Below, piece by piece: positions 50,925-58,948 of a stretch of DNA of 64,000 nucleotides. This stretch comes from Streptomyces sp. NBC_01304 (GTDB lineage: Bacteria; Actinomycetota; Actinomycetes; Streptomycetales; Streptomycetaceae), in contig NZ_CP109055.1 of NCBI RefSeq assembly GCF_035975855.1, positions 3,720,001 through 3,784,000 of the forward strand, written 5' to 3'. The notes below the pieces were generated by a model. That model was given only the letters and a program-made list of their open reading frames with translations, searched no databases and had not been told where the DNA came from. Each line of letters opens with the position of its first letter. The first letter of the stretch is position 1. Position numbers and translations under genes: made by a program.

Positions 50925-53266
50925 GAGGCATGCGTGAGGTCTAGGAGCTGGACTTCCTTGCCTTCGATGACGGCGAGGAGGGTGCCGTCATCGCTGTAGG
51001 CGATCCGGCTCGGCCCGAGTGGGGCGATGCCGTGCGGGGCCTGCGCCTGGGGCCGGTACTCGCACACGGCGTTCCCGCTCGGCAGGTCCCACACCGTGGC
51101 GCCCAGCCCGTGGGCGGCGGCGAGCCGGGTGCCGTCCGGGCCGAACGCGAGGCCGCTGATGCCCGCGCGATGCGCGAGCTGCTGGACGGGCTCGCCAGAC
51201 GGGAACTCCCAGAGGTGAGCGAGCTTGCCGCTCCCGGTGGCGAGGCGGGTGCCGTCCCGGCTGAACGCCACCGCGAGCACGGGCAAGTCATGGGGCAGGC
51301 ACAGGAGTTCTTCGCCGGACACCACGCTCCAGACCCGGGCCTCCCCCAGAGATCGCCCGGACGACTGGGGGGTCGGCGCGAGCATCCCGTCACCGGCGAC
51401 GGCGATCCAGGCGGCGCCCGGCGAGAACGCCAGCGTCTTTACCGGCGCCTCGCTGCGGGAAATCACGGTCTGGCCCGCCGGGCCGGAGAGCAGCAGGGAG
51501 CCGGGGGGAGCGGCCGCGGCGATCCGGCCGCCCTCGCTGACCGCCACCACCGAGGTGCTGTGCATGCCGAGCCGTCGCTTCGACACCCCAGCCCCGCTCG
51601 CCGTCTGCCAGACGCGCACCGAGTCGCCCGTGACGGTCGCGAAGGTGTTTCCCGCCCCGTCGAAGGACACCGCCAGTACGCGGTCCTGGTAGAAGAACGA
51701 CGACCGGACGGCGTCGGCCGCGTCGGACAAGTAGCCACCGGCTCGCACCCGGCACACGCGCTCGCCCCTGCGATCGACGACCACGGTCAGCCACTTCTCG
51801 CAACCGATGGCGAGCCGGCTGGAATCCGGGCTGAACGCCAGCGACCAGGGCCAGTTGGGCACCCTGACGGGCGTGACTCGAGGCTGCGGCGCCAAGCCGC
51901 CGGCGTGCAGCGCGAACCTTCTCGTGAAGGCCGCCCGACGCGCCGTGGACGGCACGGAAGCCGGGCGCTGCGGCACCGTCGGCCGGTCCGCACGTGGCGG
52001 CGCCACGGGTGGCGGCCCCGCCTGCACGGGTTCGACGGGTGCGGGCTCGGTCTGCACCCGATCGGCGGGCGCGGGCTCGGCCCGCACGCGCTCGGCCCGC
52101 AAAGGCTCCGCGACCTCGAAGAGCACCCCGTCCGCCGACCGCATGTACAGCACCGGAGTCCCCCACTCCAGCGTCCCCGGCAGCGCGAGCCGGATGGCCT
52201 GCCGGGCCTCCGTCACCGCCGCGTCGACCGGCAGCTGGTGGGCCAGGCCCTCGTAGAAGGTGCGCGCGAACTCGACCGCCGCCCGGTCGGAGATCGCGTA
52301 CTGCATGGCCAGCGCGGCCGGCACCCCCGCGCGAAGGAGCGCCCCGCCCATGCTGGAGAAGGGATCCGCCGCCGCCGAGCGGCCCGTCTCGCAGGCGTTG
52401 AGCACGACGAGGCGCAGCGAACGGTGGTCGTGCAGCATCATCGCCAGGTTCTCGGCGCCCAGCTGGTACGTTCCCCCGTCCTCGCCCGCCAGGGCCAGCG
52501 TGCCCTCCTGGGCGAGGGGGTCGAAGCCGCCGTGGCCGATGAAGTGCAGGATGTGCCAGGGGCCGTTCCGCGCGGCGAGCGCCGTCCGCAGGTCGCGCCA
52601 GGTCTCGCCCTCGACCCAGCCCAGCTCGACGAGCCCGGCCCGCTCCAGGCCCGCCAGGTTGCTGCTGAGCCGGTCCCGCTCGGCCTGGACGGCCAGCGGC
52701 TCCAGGTCGTCGGGGCGGGCGGCCATGCACAGGATGCGCAGGGGTGCCGCCACCGTCAACGGACGCTGGGGCTGGGCTACTTGTGGCCTCCGGACCAAGG
52801 GCATCGTCGTACAGACATAGCCGTTCTCGCCACTGTCGAAAAGGAACTCCCAGGGCAGCCGGGCCAGTTCGGGAGGCCGCACGCGCAGCACGAGCCGCAG
52901 CTGCCGGTCCTCCTCGGCGGCGCGATGCCGGGCCGAGGCGAACAGCGCCCGCCCCTCCCCCGCCAGCAGGGCGTCGAAGAGGATCCGGCCCAGTTCCTGC
53001 ACGGGCCGCTCCTCGGGCGGCACGCTGCGCCGGACCACGGCCGAGGAGGCGAGGATCGCGTCGGGGATTCGGGCGGAGAGGATGCGCAGCTCGTCCGGGG
53101 TGATCGGCAGCCGCAGCCCGTCGAAGGTCGCCTCGGCGCCGTCGGGCGCGCGCAGCGTCACCTGATAGGCGCCGGGTCCTGCGGCGCCGATCTCGGCCTG
53201 GAAGTCGAGTGTGCCCACGGCCCGCCCCACCCCCGTCCCCACCGGGCAGCTTGCCGAATCCACCAT
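50921..53266 (-). CDS. CHAT-domain caspase-like protease with WD40 repeats
   Basis: The product has about 781 residues from the ATG at 53266; a GTG at 53218 would start it at VGTLDFQAEIG. An N-terminal beta-rich segment precedes the CHAT domain. The catalytic dyad is predicted as H245 (HFIGHGGFD) and C292 (VVLNACETGRSA). A Pro/Ala/Glu-rich linker (~400-465) leads to a C-terminal WD40 propeller (LAFSPDSSRLAIG, VAFSRDGTRLATGSG, LAFGPDGTRLAAAHG). CHAT proteases are separase/caspase relatives often activated in conflict or cell-death systems; the WD40 part would sense a partner. It overlaps the small downstream gene by 4 bp. Confidence 0.88.
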   Translation of the reverse strand: MVDSASCPVGTGVGRAVGTLDFQAEIGAAGPGAYQVTLRAPDGAEATFDGLRLPITPDELRILSARIPDAILASSAVVRRSVPPEERPVQELGRILFDALLAGEGRALFASARHRAAEEDRQLRLVLRVRPPELARLPWEFLFDSGENGYVCTTMPLVRRPQVAQPQRPLTVAAPLRILCMAARPDDLEPLAVQAERDRLSSNLAGLERAGLVELGWVEGETWRDLRTALAARNGPWHILHFIGHGGFDPLAQEGTLALAGEDGGTYQLGAENLAMMLHDHRSLRLVVLNACETGRSAAADPFSSMGGALLRAGVPAALAMQYAISDRAAVEFARTFYEGLAHQLPVDAAVTEARQAIRLALPGTLEWGTPVLYMRSADGVLFEVAEPLRAERVRAEPAPADRVQTEPAPVEPVQAGPPPVAPPRADRPTVPQRPASVPSTARRAAFTRRFALHAGGLAPQPRVTPVRVPNWPWSLAFSPDSSRLAIGCEKWLTVVVDRRGERVCRVRAGGYLSDAADAVRSSFFYQDRVLAVSFDGAGNTFATVTGDSVRVWQTASGAGVSKRRLGMHSTSVVAVSEGGRIAAAAPPGSLLLSGPAGQTVISRSEAPVKTLAFSPGAAWIAVAGDGMLAPTPQSSGRSLGEARVWSVVSGEELLCLPHDLPVLAVAFSRDGTRLATGSGKLAHLWEFPSGEPVQQLAHRAGISGLAFGPDGTRLAAAHGLGATVWDLPSGNAVCEYRPQAQAPHGIAPLGPSRIAYSDDGTLLAVIEGKEVQLLDLTHAS

Positions 53267-53354
53267 CCCACGGCGGCGGAGCGCCGGGGTGCCGGGCAGG
53301 CAAATCAGGCGGCCCCAGGCCTGCACCGGGAGTCCGGAAGGTCACTGCTCAAAG

Positions 53355-53712
53355 ACGGGATTGCGTGGCTGGTGGGGGTGGGTGGTGCAGGTGATCTCCG
53401 CCCCTCTCGCTGTCGACTGCAGCGGCTCGTGGGCCGGCTTTCCCCGATACCGGTCAGTACGGGCCGAGGAGCTCCTGGAGCTGAGCGCGAAGGCTGAGCA
53501 CGAAACCTAAGTGGGGCGAAAGGGGCAGACGAAACGGGCATATAGGTGCCGCTGGCGCCCCTTTTTTTCCCCACCCGGCCTTCCCTCCCCCGGCTCCCCC
53601 TCCCCCGCTCTGACCGCCATCGGGGAAAGTCAGCCCCGGATCAGCCGCAGCCGACGACGAAAGAAGCGGAGGCCACCTGCACCACCCACCCTCACCAGCC
53701 ACGCGATCCCGC
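53355..53712. repeat. ~110-bp imperfect inverted repeat
   Basis: The arm at about 53355-53463 matches the reverse complement of 53604-53712 at roughly 80% by eye. The shared stretches include gcgtggctggtg, gggtgggtggtgcaggtg and ctttccccgat. About 140 bp separates the arms. No gene is supported in the interval from the CHAT gene start to 53714. A long hairpin or the remnant of an inverted duplication is likely. Confidence 0.7.
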
Positions 53713-53714
53713 TC

Positions 53715-54122
53715 CTACCCACACGCCCCGAACTCGCACCACACGATCTTCCCGAGTACGCGCTCCCCGACGCCCCACTTGTCGGCGAGGGCCCCGACCA
53801 GAAGCAGGCCTCGACCGCTCTCCGCGTCCGCGTGGGGTGCGGGCAGGCGGACGTCGTCCGGGCCGGGGTCGTGGAGCTCTACGCGTACGCCGCCGCCGTC
53901 GTGCAAGTAGAGGTGCAGCCGGAAGCCTCGGCCGGGCGGGACGCCGTGAAGCAGGGCGTTGGTGGCCAGTTCGCTTACGCAGAGCAGGATGTCGTCGGCC
54001 CGGGAGGTCGCCTTCCAATCAGTCAGGGCTCGGCGAGTAAACGCACGGGCCAGCGGCACGGACCTGCGCTCCCTCGGATAGAACCGCTCGCGAGGGCTGG
54101 GTGGTTGGCGTTCTTCGTTCAT
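53715..54122 (-). CDS. Anti-sigma-factor-like ATP-binding protein
   Basis: The 135-residue HATPase_c_2 protein has SVPLARAFTRRALTDW, the N-box ILLCVSELATNALLHG, the G1 region VELHDPGPD and the G2 region GRGLLLVGALADKWGV. It is of the RsbW/SpoIIAB-like type found in large numbers in Streptomyces. It is divergent from an XRE-DUF5753 regulator with a DUF397 gene, the arrangement of whiJ-like clusters. Start MNEERQPP was chosen as it places SVPLARAF at the usual distance. Confidence 0.87.
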   Translation of the reverse strand: MNEERQPPSPRERFYPRERRSVPLARAFTRRALTDWKATSRADDILLCVSELATNALLHGVPPGRGFRLHLYLHDGGGVRVELHDPGPDDVRLPAPHADAESGRGLLLVGALADKWGVGERVLGKIVWCEFGACG

Positions 54123-54131
54123 GAGACGACT

Positions 54132-54190
54132 GTCACTGGCAGTGACTACGCTTGTGCAGTGAGTCGGGTCGTACATCGGGTTTGTACGAC
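54132..54190. promoter_or_regulatory. Inverted repeats in the ATPase/XRE divergent promoter region
   Basis: Two inverted repeats lie between the divergent starts: gtcact-ggc-agtgac (54132-54146) and gtcgtac with gtacgac (54168-54174 and 54184-54190). They are good candidates for autoregulatory binding by the XRE-family protein. Confidence 0.5.
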
Positions 54191-54234
54191 GCTTGTCGGG
54201 GCGCTCGGGACGTTTCGCAGGGAATGGGGGACGC

Positions 54235-55035
54235 ATGAACCCAGCGAAGAAGAGGGTCACCTCTTGGCATGCGATCGGGGCGATGATCGCCAACTTCCGT
54301 CGATACGCGGGGATGAACCAGGGCGAGCTGGCCGCGCAGCTCTGCGTCAGCGAGGACAAAATGGCGTCGATCGAGCAGGGGCGGCGCCCGCTGCAGCTTT
54401 CCCTCGCCACGAAGATCGACGAACTGCTGGACACCAAGCGGGCGTTGGAGACATTCGTATCGAGGATGCCTGAGAAGGAAAAGTTTCCGCTGCCGGTGCA
54501 GGACCTCGTGGAATACGAGCAGGAGGCGAAGACGATCCAGTCGTACCAAACGCAGGTCGTGGACGGCCTGCTCCAGACCGAGGACTACATGCGCGCGGTC
54601 TTCAAGAACCGCTATCCACCGGTCGACCGGGACGAGGCGGACGAGTGGGTGGCCGGCCGTCTTGAACGGCAGAAGATCTGGGAGCGGCAGTGGCCTCCAT
54701 GGGCGCACTTCATCGTGGAGGAAGCCGCCCTGAAGAAGCAGTGGGGTGGCCAGGACGCATGGCGCGGGACCCTGCGCCGGATGCGGGAGATCGGCGAACT
54801 TCGCTCCGTGGGACTCCAGGTCATTCCGCACGCGGGCATCAACGGCCCGTTCATCCTCCTGGAGACCACCGAGAACGAACGCCTGGCGTACCTGGAAGTC
54901 CAACGGCTCAGCGCCCAGATCGAGGACCCCGACGAGGTCAGCTTCTATCAGCTCAAATATGGAATGCTGCAGTCGCAGGCCCTGCCCCCGGACGACAGCG
55001 CCCGCCTTCTGGACGACCTGCTAGGAGAGACATGA
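54235..55035 (+). CDS. XRE-family regulator with DUF5753 (WhiJ-like)
   Basis: The 266-residue protein begins MNPAKKRVTSWHAIGAMIANFRRYAGMNQGELAAQLCVSEDKMASIEQGRR, an XRE helix-turn-helix. DUF5753 follows (YEQEAKTIQSYQTQVVDGLLQTEDYMRAV to LSAQIEDPDEVSFYQ). GGGGG precedes the ATG. In S. coelicolor, members such as WhiJ act with a DUF397 partner and an ATPase in developmental control. It overlaps the DUF397 gene by 4 bp. Confidence 0.92.
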   Translation: MNPAKKRVTSWHAIGAMIANFRRYAGMNQGELAAQLCVSEDKMASIEQGRRPLQLSLATKIDELLDTKRALETFVSRMPEKEKFPLPVQDLVEYEQEAKTIQSYQTQVVDGLLQTEDYMRAVFKNRYPPVDRDEADEWVAGRLERQKIWERQWPPWAHFIVEEAALKKQWGGQDAWRGTLRRMREIGELRSVGLQVIPHAGINGPFILLETTENERLAYLEVQRLSAQIEDPDEVSFYQLKYGMLQSQALPPDDSARLLDDLLGET

Positions 55036-55256
55036 ACTGGTTCAAGTCGAGCTATAGCGGCGACGAAGGCGGGTCCTGCGTCGAAGTCGCCTACGACTGG
55101 CACAAGTCCAGCTACAGCAGCAGTGAAGGCGGCTCCTGCGTAGAGATCGCCACCCACCCCTCCGCCGTACACATCCGGGACTCCAAGAACCCCGACGGCC
55201 CGATGCTCACCGTCACCCCCACCACCTGGACCACATTCCTCCGCCTCGCAAAATGA
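55032..55256 (+). CDS. DUF397 protein with a duplicated N-terminal module
   Basis: The 74-residue protein has two copies of the DUF397 opening, WFKSSYSGDEGGSCVEVA and WHKSSYSSSEGGSCVEIA, then the normal ending HIRDSKNPDGPMLTVTPTTWTTFLRL. Most DUF397 proteins have one such opening. The start codon overlaps the XRE gene stop, and the stop overlaps the next gene start, so all three are translationally coupled. DUF397 proteins are partners of the DUF5753 regulators. Confidence 0.9.
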   Translation: MNWFKSSYSGDEGGSCVEVAYDWHKSSYSSSEGGSCVEIATHPSAVHIRDSKNPDGPMLTVTPTTWTTFLRLAK

Positions 55257-56254
55257 GCGGCGAGGACTCGGAAGAGCTCCAGGAGGCGCGGCAACTCCTC
55301 AACGCCGACTGGCGTACCGGCACCGGCCCAAGCACGATCCTCGAAGGCGCCCGGCGCCTGGTCGCCCTGGGCCCGCAGCACTTCTACGAAGTGAGCAACC
55401 GCCTCGGGTTCGTGTTCGGCGACAACGGGCGACTCGGGGCCGACAGCCGCATCGAGGCGGCCCACATTCTCGCGAGCCTCGGCGGTATGGATGTCCGCCG
55501 CGCCGCAGCCGCACTCCGCAGCGTGATGCTCGAATACCGGGGCTACGTCGAGGAGTCCGACAACATAGACGGCGCCTACGCCCTGGCGAAGCTCGCACCG
55601 GAGTACGTCAGCGAGGCGTCCTGGTGGCTGCGCCACAGCGTCACGGATCACCGCGAGGTCGTCACGCCCGGGGACCGGATCTACGCGCTGCACCGCCTGG
55701 CCGGCCTGCGCGGACCCGGCGTACATCCCCAACTGCCGCAAGAGCGGGTGGACTTCCCCGTCTACGGGATCACGCAGGGCGTCGAGGAGCGTTGGCCCGA
55801 AGCGTGGGGCACCATCCAGCGCAGGGGCGAGCAGCCACTGGGCCACGTGAGCCACGGGCACCGCATGCGGGAGAGCGGGGCCACCCTCGTCATCTCGACC
55901 TGGCGGAGCACCGGCAGCCACATCGGCAAGCACACTCCGGCGGAGGCCCTCACGCACGCCCGCGTGGACAGCCTCGCAGGCGCCCTGAACCTCGCGTTCC
56001 CACACCTCGACCGCACGGCGAAACAGTGGGAGATCGAGGCCGACTTCCACAGCACGGCGGCAGCGTTCCTGCCCCTGGGCCGCAGGCACGGGCAGACGCT
56101 CGGCATCAGCGTCGACGGCGAGCCGGTCCCGTTCGAGATCCTGCGAGTCGGCCACGTCTGGGCGGCTACTACATCGCTAGGACCCCTCGCGATCGGCGCG
56201 TACGGCCTCGGCACCGACCTCCACGAGCACGAGCTCAAACGCCGAACGGGCTGA
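55253..56254 (+). CDS. Unrecognised protein linked to the whiJ-like cluster
   Basis: The 333-residue protein begins MSGEDSEELQEARQLLNADW. The N-terminal half appears to be helical HEAT-like repeats (RIEAAHILASLGGMDVRRAAAAL, DGAYALAKLAPEYVSEASWWL). The C-terminal half is alpha/beta with no motif I know. It overlaps the DUF397 gene by 4 bp. The last residues (LKRRTG and stop) are encoded by the left arm of a dispersed palindromic repeat. It may be a downstream effector of this regulatory set. Confidence 0.7.
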   Translation: MSGEDSEELQEARQLLNADWRTGTGPSTILEGARRLVALGPQHFYEVSNRLGFVFGDNGRLGADSRIEAAHILASLGGMDVRRAAAALRSVMLEYRGYVEESDNIDGAYALAKLAPEYVSEASWWLRHSVTDHREVVTPGDRIYALHRLAGLRGPGVHPQLPQERVDFPVYGITQGVEERWPEAWGTIQRRGEQPLGHVSHGHRMRESGATLVISTWRSTGSHIGKHTPAEALTHARVDSLAGALNLAFPHLDRTAKQWEIEADFHSTAAAFLPLGRRHGQTLGISVDGEPVPFEILRVGHVWAATTSLGPLAIGAYGLGTDLHEHELKRRTG

Positions 56255-56357
56255 TCCATCGAGCTCGGCCTCGATAAATCAGCCCGTCCGGCGTTTGAGG
56301 ACACCGCCCGCAGGGCGGAAGGCTCCGCAGGATTACGGGAAGGGGCGGGGCGGGGAA
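56234..56357. repeat. Convergent-gene palindromic repeat, copy 3
   Basis: The 22-bp arms at 56234-56255 and 56278-56299 have one mismatch and a 22-bp loop. The right flank (gcgggcggtg-type stem to cgggaaggggcgggg) is the reverse complement of the left flank of copy 1. It lies between convergent genes, and its left arm contains the last codons of the upstream gene. Confidence 0.8.
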
Positions 56358-56360
56358 AAA

Positions 56361-57467
56361 TCAGCCCAGCTCGTGCATCCACCCATGCTTGTCCACAGCC
56401 ACGCCCCGCTGAATGTCGAGCAGCGCCTCACGCAGCTTCAGCGTGACCTCACCCGGCTGCCCGTCACCCATGGTGAACTCCGCCCCGTCCGTCTTGACCG
56501 TACCCACCGGAGTGATCACCGCGGCCGTGCCGCAGGCGAAGACCTCCTTCAGCTCACCGCTCTCCGCGTCGCGGCGCCACTGGTCGAGGGAGACGCGCTC
56601 CTCCGCCGAGCCGTAACCGAGGTCACGGGCCACGGTCAACAACGAGTCACGCGTGATGCCCTCGAGGATCGACCCCGTCAGCGTCGGCGTCACGATGCGG
56701 TCCTCGTACACGAAGTACAGGTTCATGCCGCCGAGTTCCTCGACCCACTGGTGCTCGACCGCGTCGAGGTAGCAGACCTGGTCGCAGCCCTTGGACGCGG
56801 CCTCGGCCTGGGCGAGGAGGGACGCGGCGTAGTTGCCGCCGGTCTTGGCGTTGCCCATGCCGCCGGGGACGGCGCGCACGTGGTCCTGGGAGGCCCAGAT
56901 GGAGACGGGCTTCACGCCGCCGGCGAAGTAGGCGCCGGCCGGGGAGGCGATGACGGCGAAAAGGTACTCGTTGGCCGGCTTCACACCGAGCCCGACCTCC
57001 GTCGCGATCATGAACGGGCGCAGGTAGAGAGACTCCTCGCCGCCGTGCGCCGGAACCCAGTCCTTGTCCTGCTGGACCAGGACGTCACAGGCCTCGATGA
57101 AGGTCTCGACGGGCAGCTCGGGCATGGCCAGGCGGCGGGCCGAGTCCTGGAAGCGCTTGGCGTTGGCCTCGGGGCGGAAGGAGGCCACCGAGCCGTCGGC
57201 CTGGCGGTACGCCTTGAGACCCTCGAAGATCTCCTGCGCGTAGTGCAGGACCATCGTGGCCGGGTCGAAGGAGAACGGGCCGTACGGCACGAGCTGGCCG
57301 TCGTGCCAGCCGCGGCCCTCGGTCCACCGGATCGTCACCATGTGATCGGTGAAGTGGCGGCCGAATCCGGGGCTGGCCAGGATCGCCTCGCGCTCCGCGT
57401 CGGACAGCGGGTTCGAGGAGGGCTTGAGCTCGATCGAGGGATTCGATGGCGTCTCGGTCGTCGTCAT
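56361..57467 (-). CDS. ilvE: Branched-chain amino-acid aminotransferase
   Basis: The 368-residue fold-type IV PLP enzyme has [28 protein letters not shown], and the PLP lysine K208 in [16 protein letters not shown]. It catalyses the last transamination of Leu, Ile and Val synthesis and the first step of their breakdown. AAGGA lies 9 bp before the ATG at 57467. It follows leuB on the same strand after a hairpin. Confidence 0.96.
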   Translation of the reverse strand: MTTTETPSNPSIELKPSSNPLSDAEREAILASPGFGRHFTDHMVTIRWTEGRGWHDGQLVPYGPFSFDPATMVLHYAQEIFEGLKAYRQADGSVASFRPEANAKRFQDSARRLAMPELPVETFIEACDVLVQQDKDWVPAHGGEESLYLRPFMIATEVGLGVKPANEYLFAVIASPAGAYFAGGVKPVSIWASQDHVRAVPGGMGNAKTGGNYAASLLAQAEAASKGCDQVCYLDAVEHQWVEELGGMNLYFVYEDRIVTPTLTGSILEGITRDSLLTVARDLGYGSAEERVSLDQWRRDAESGELKEVFACGTAAVITPVGTVKTDGAEFTMGDGQPGEVTLKLREALLDIQRGVAVDKHGWMHELG

Positions 57468-57658
57468 GAGTGCTTGTCCTTCACCGGTTGTGTGGAGATG
57501 GACCGCGCTCACGCCACTGCCTACTAGGACGTCCGAGCTTCCGCATGCCGCGGCCCCACGTTCGATTATCGCTCCTGTGGAGCCGTGGACGAAACGGCGT
57601 GATCCCGCATGATGCGGCCCAGGAGACAGATGGTGGCACCTGGGGGCGCATACCGAAA

Positions 57659-57687
57659 GCCGCCGGGTGCTTGCGCGACCCGGCGGC
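57659..57687 (-). terminator. Hairpin between leuB and ilvE
   Basis: The 10-bp perfect arms gccgccgggt (57659-57668) and acccggcggc (57678-57687) are followed by a short TTT on the minus strand. It probably limits read-through from leuB into ilvE. Confidence 0.7.
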
Positions 57688-57706
57688 TCTGGTGGTTACC
57701 GCTGGG

Positions 57707-58747
57707 TCAGCAGGCTACTCGTACGGCCAGCGCGTCACCGATTTCCTCGGTGGTACGCACCGACTCACCGCGCTCGGCGAGGTCGGCGGAGACCGCCGTC
57801 TCGACGCGGGCCGCCTCGGCCTCGAAGCCGAGGTGACGCAGGAGCAGCGCGACGGACAGGATCGTGGCCGAGGGGTCGGCCTTGCCCTGGCCGGCGATGT
57901 CCGGGGCCGAGCCGTGCACGGGCTCGAACATCGAGGGGAACTCGCGGCTCGGGTTGATGTTCCCGGAGGCCGCGACGCCGATGCCGCCGGAGACGGCCGC
58001 GGCGAGGTCGGTGATGATGTCGCCGAAGAGGTTGTCGGTGACGATCACGTCGAAGCGCGCGGGGTCGGTGACGAGGAAGATCGTCGCCGCGTCCACGTGC
58101 AGGTAGTCGGTGGTGACCTCGGGGAAGTCCTTGGCCACGGTGTTGAAGATGTTGGTCCACAGGTGACCGGCGAAGCTCAGGACGTTGTTCTTGTGGACCA
58201 GCGTCAGCTTCTTGCGCGGGCGGGCCTGGGCACGGGCGAAGGCGTCACGGACGACGCGCTCGACGCCGAAGGCGGTGTTGACCGAGACCTCGGTGGCGAC
58301 CTCGTGCGGCGTACCGGTGCGGATCGAACCGCCGTTGCCGGTGTACGGGCCCTCGGTGCCCTCGCGGACGACGATGAAGTCGATCTCCGGCTGGCCCTTG
58401 AGCGGGGTCGCGACGCCGGGCAGCAGCTTCGACGGACGCAGGTTCACGTGGTGGTCGAAGAGGAAGCGGAGCTTCAGCAGGAAGCCGCGCTCCAGGACGC
58501 CGGAGGGAACGCTCGGGTCGCCGATCGCGCCGAGCAGGATCGCGTCGTGCTTCTTGAGCGCGTCCACGTCGGCGTCGGTGAGGGTCTCACCGGTGGCGTG
58601 GTACCGCTTGGCGCCGAAGTCGAATTCCTTCGTCTCCAGCTTCACGTCCTGCGGAAGCACGGCGTTGAGGACCTTGAGCCCCTGGGCCACGACCTCTTGG
58701 CCGATGCCGTCTCCGGGGATGACTGCGAGATTGATGCTGCGAGACAT
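57707..58747 (-). CDS. leuB: 3-isopropylmalate dehydrogenase
   Basis: The 346-residue decarboxylating dehydrogenase has [15 protein letters not shown], the substrate-site [62 protein letters not shown] and [18 protein letters not shown]. It oxidises 3-isopropylmalate in leucine synthesis and likely also methylmalate in the citramalate route. AGGG precedes the ATG. Confidence 0.97.
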   Translation of the reverse strand: MSRSINLAVIPGDGIGQEVVAQGLKVLNAVLPQDVKLETKEFDFGAKRYHATGETLTDADVDALKKHDAILLGAIGDPSVPSGVLERGFLLKLRFLFDHHVNLRPSKLLPGVATPLKGQPEIDFIVVREGTEGPYTGNGGSIRTGTPHEVATEVSVNTAFGVERVVRDAFARAQARPRKKLTLVHKNNVLSFAGHLWTNIFNTVAKDFPEVTTDYLHVDAATIFLVTDPARFDVIVTDNLFGDIITDLAAAVSGGIGVAASGNINPSREFPSMFEPVHGSAPDIAGQGKADPSATILSVALLLRHLGFEAEAARVETAVSADLAERGESVRTTEEIGDALAVRVAC

Positions 58748-58806
58748 GTAGGAACCCTAGCGGGCGTCCCATGGAGTGACACTTGAGGTCCAGAATGTGG
58801 ACGCAC

Positions 58807-58902
58807 ACGCCACGGACAGTTTCCCTGCACACGACACGGACAGTTTCCCTGCACACGACACGGACAGTTTCCCTGCACACGACACGGACAGTTTCTGTTC
58901 AC
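58807..58902. repeat. Four 24-bp tandem repeats between leuB and the phosphoesterase
   Basis: Four head-to-tail 24-bp units, each containing cacggacagttt, lie at 58807-58830, 58831-58854, 58855-58878 and 58879-58902. The middle two are identical; the first has one change and the last differs near its end. They are 60 bp from the leuB start and 47 bp from the phosphoesterase start. They could be an operator array. Confidence 0.9.
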
Positions 58903-58948
58903 CCCAAGGTCTGGCCTCAGTTAGAAGTTACTGGGAAGTTTTCCTCCC

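Noticed and set aside
53511..54473. A 320-residue plus-strand frame across the inverted repeat and the ATPase gene
   Set aside because: Most of it is antisense to the ATP-binding protein gene, and the remainder lies in repeat sequence.
58807..58902. CRISPR array
   Set aside because: The four 24-bp units are directly adjacent with no unique spacers, and no cas genes are present.
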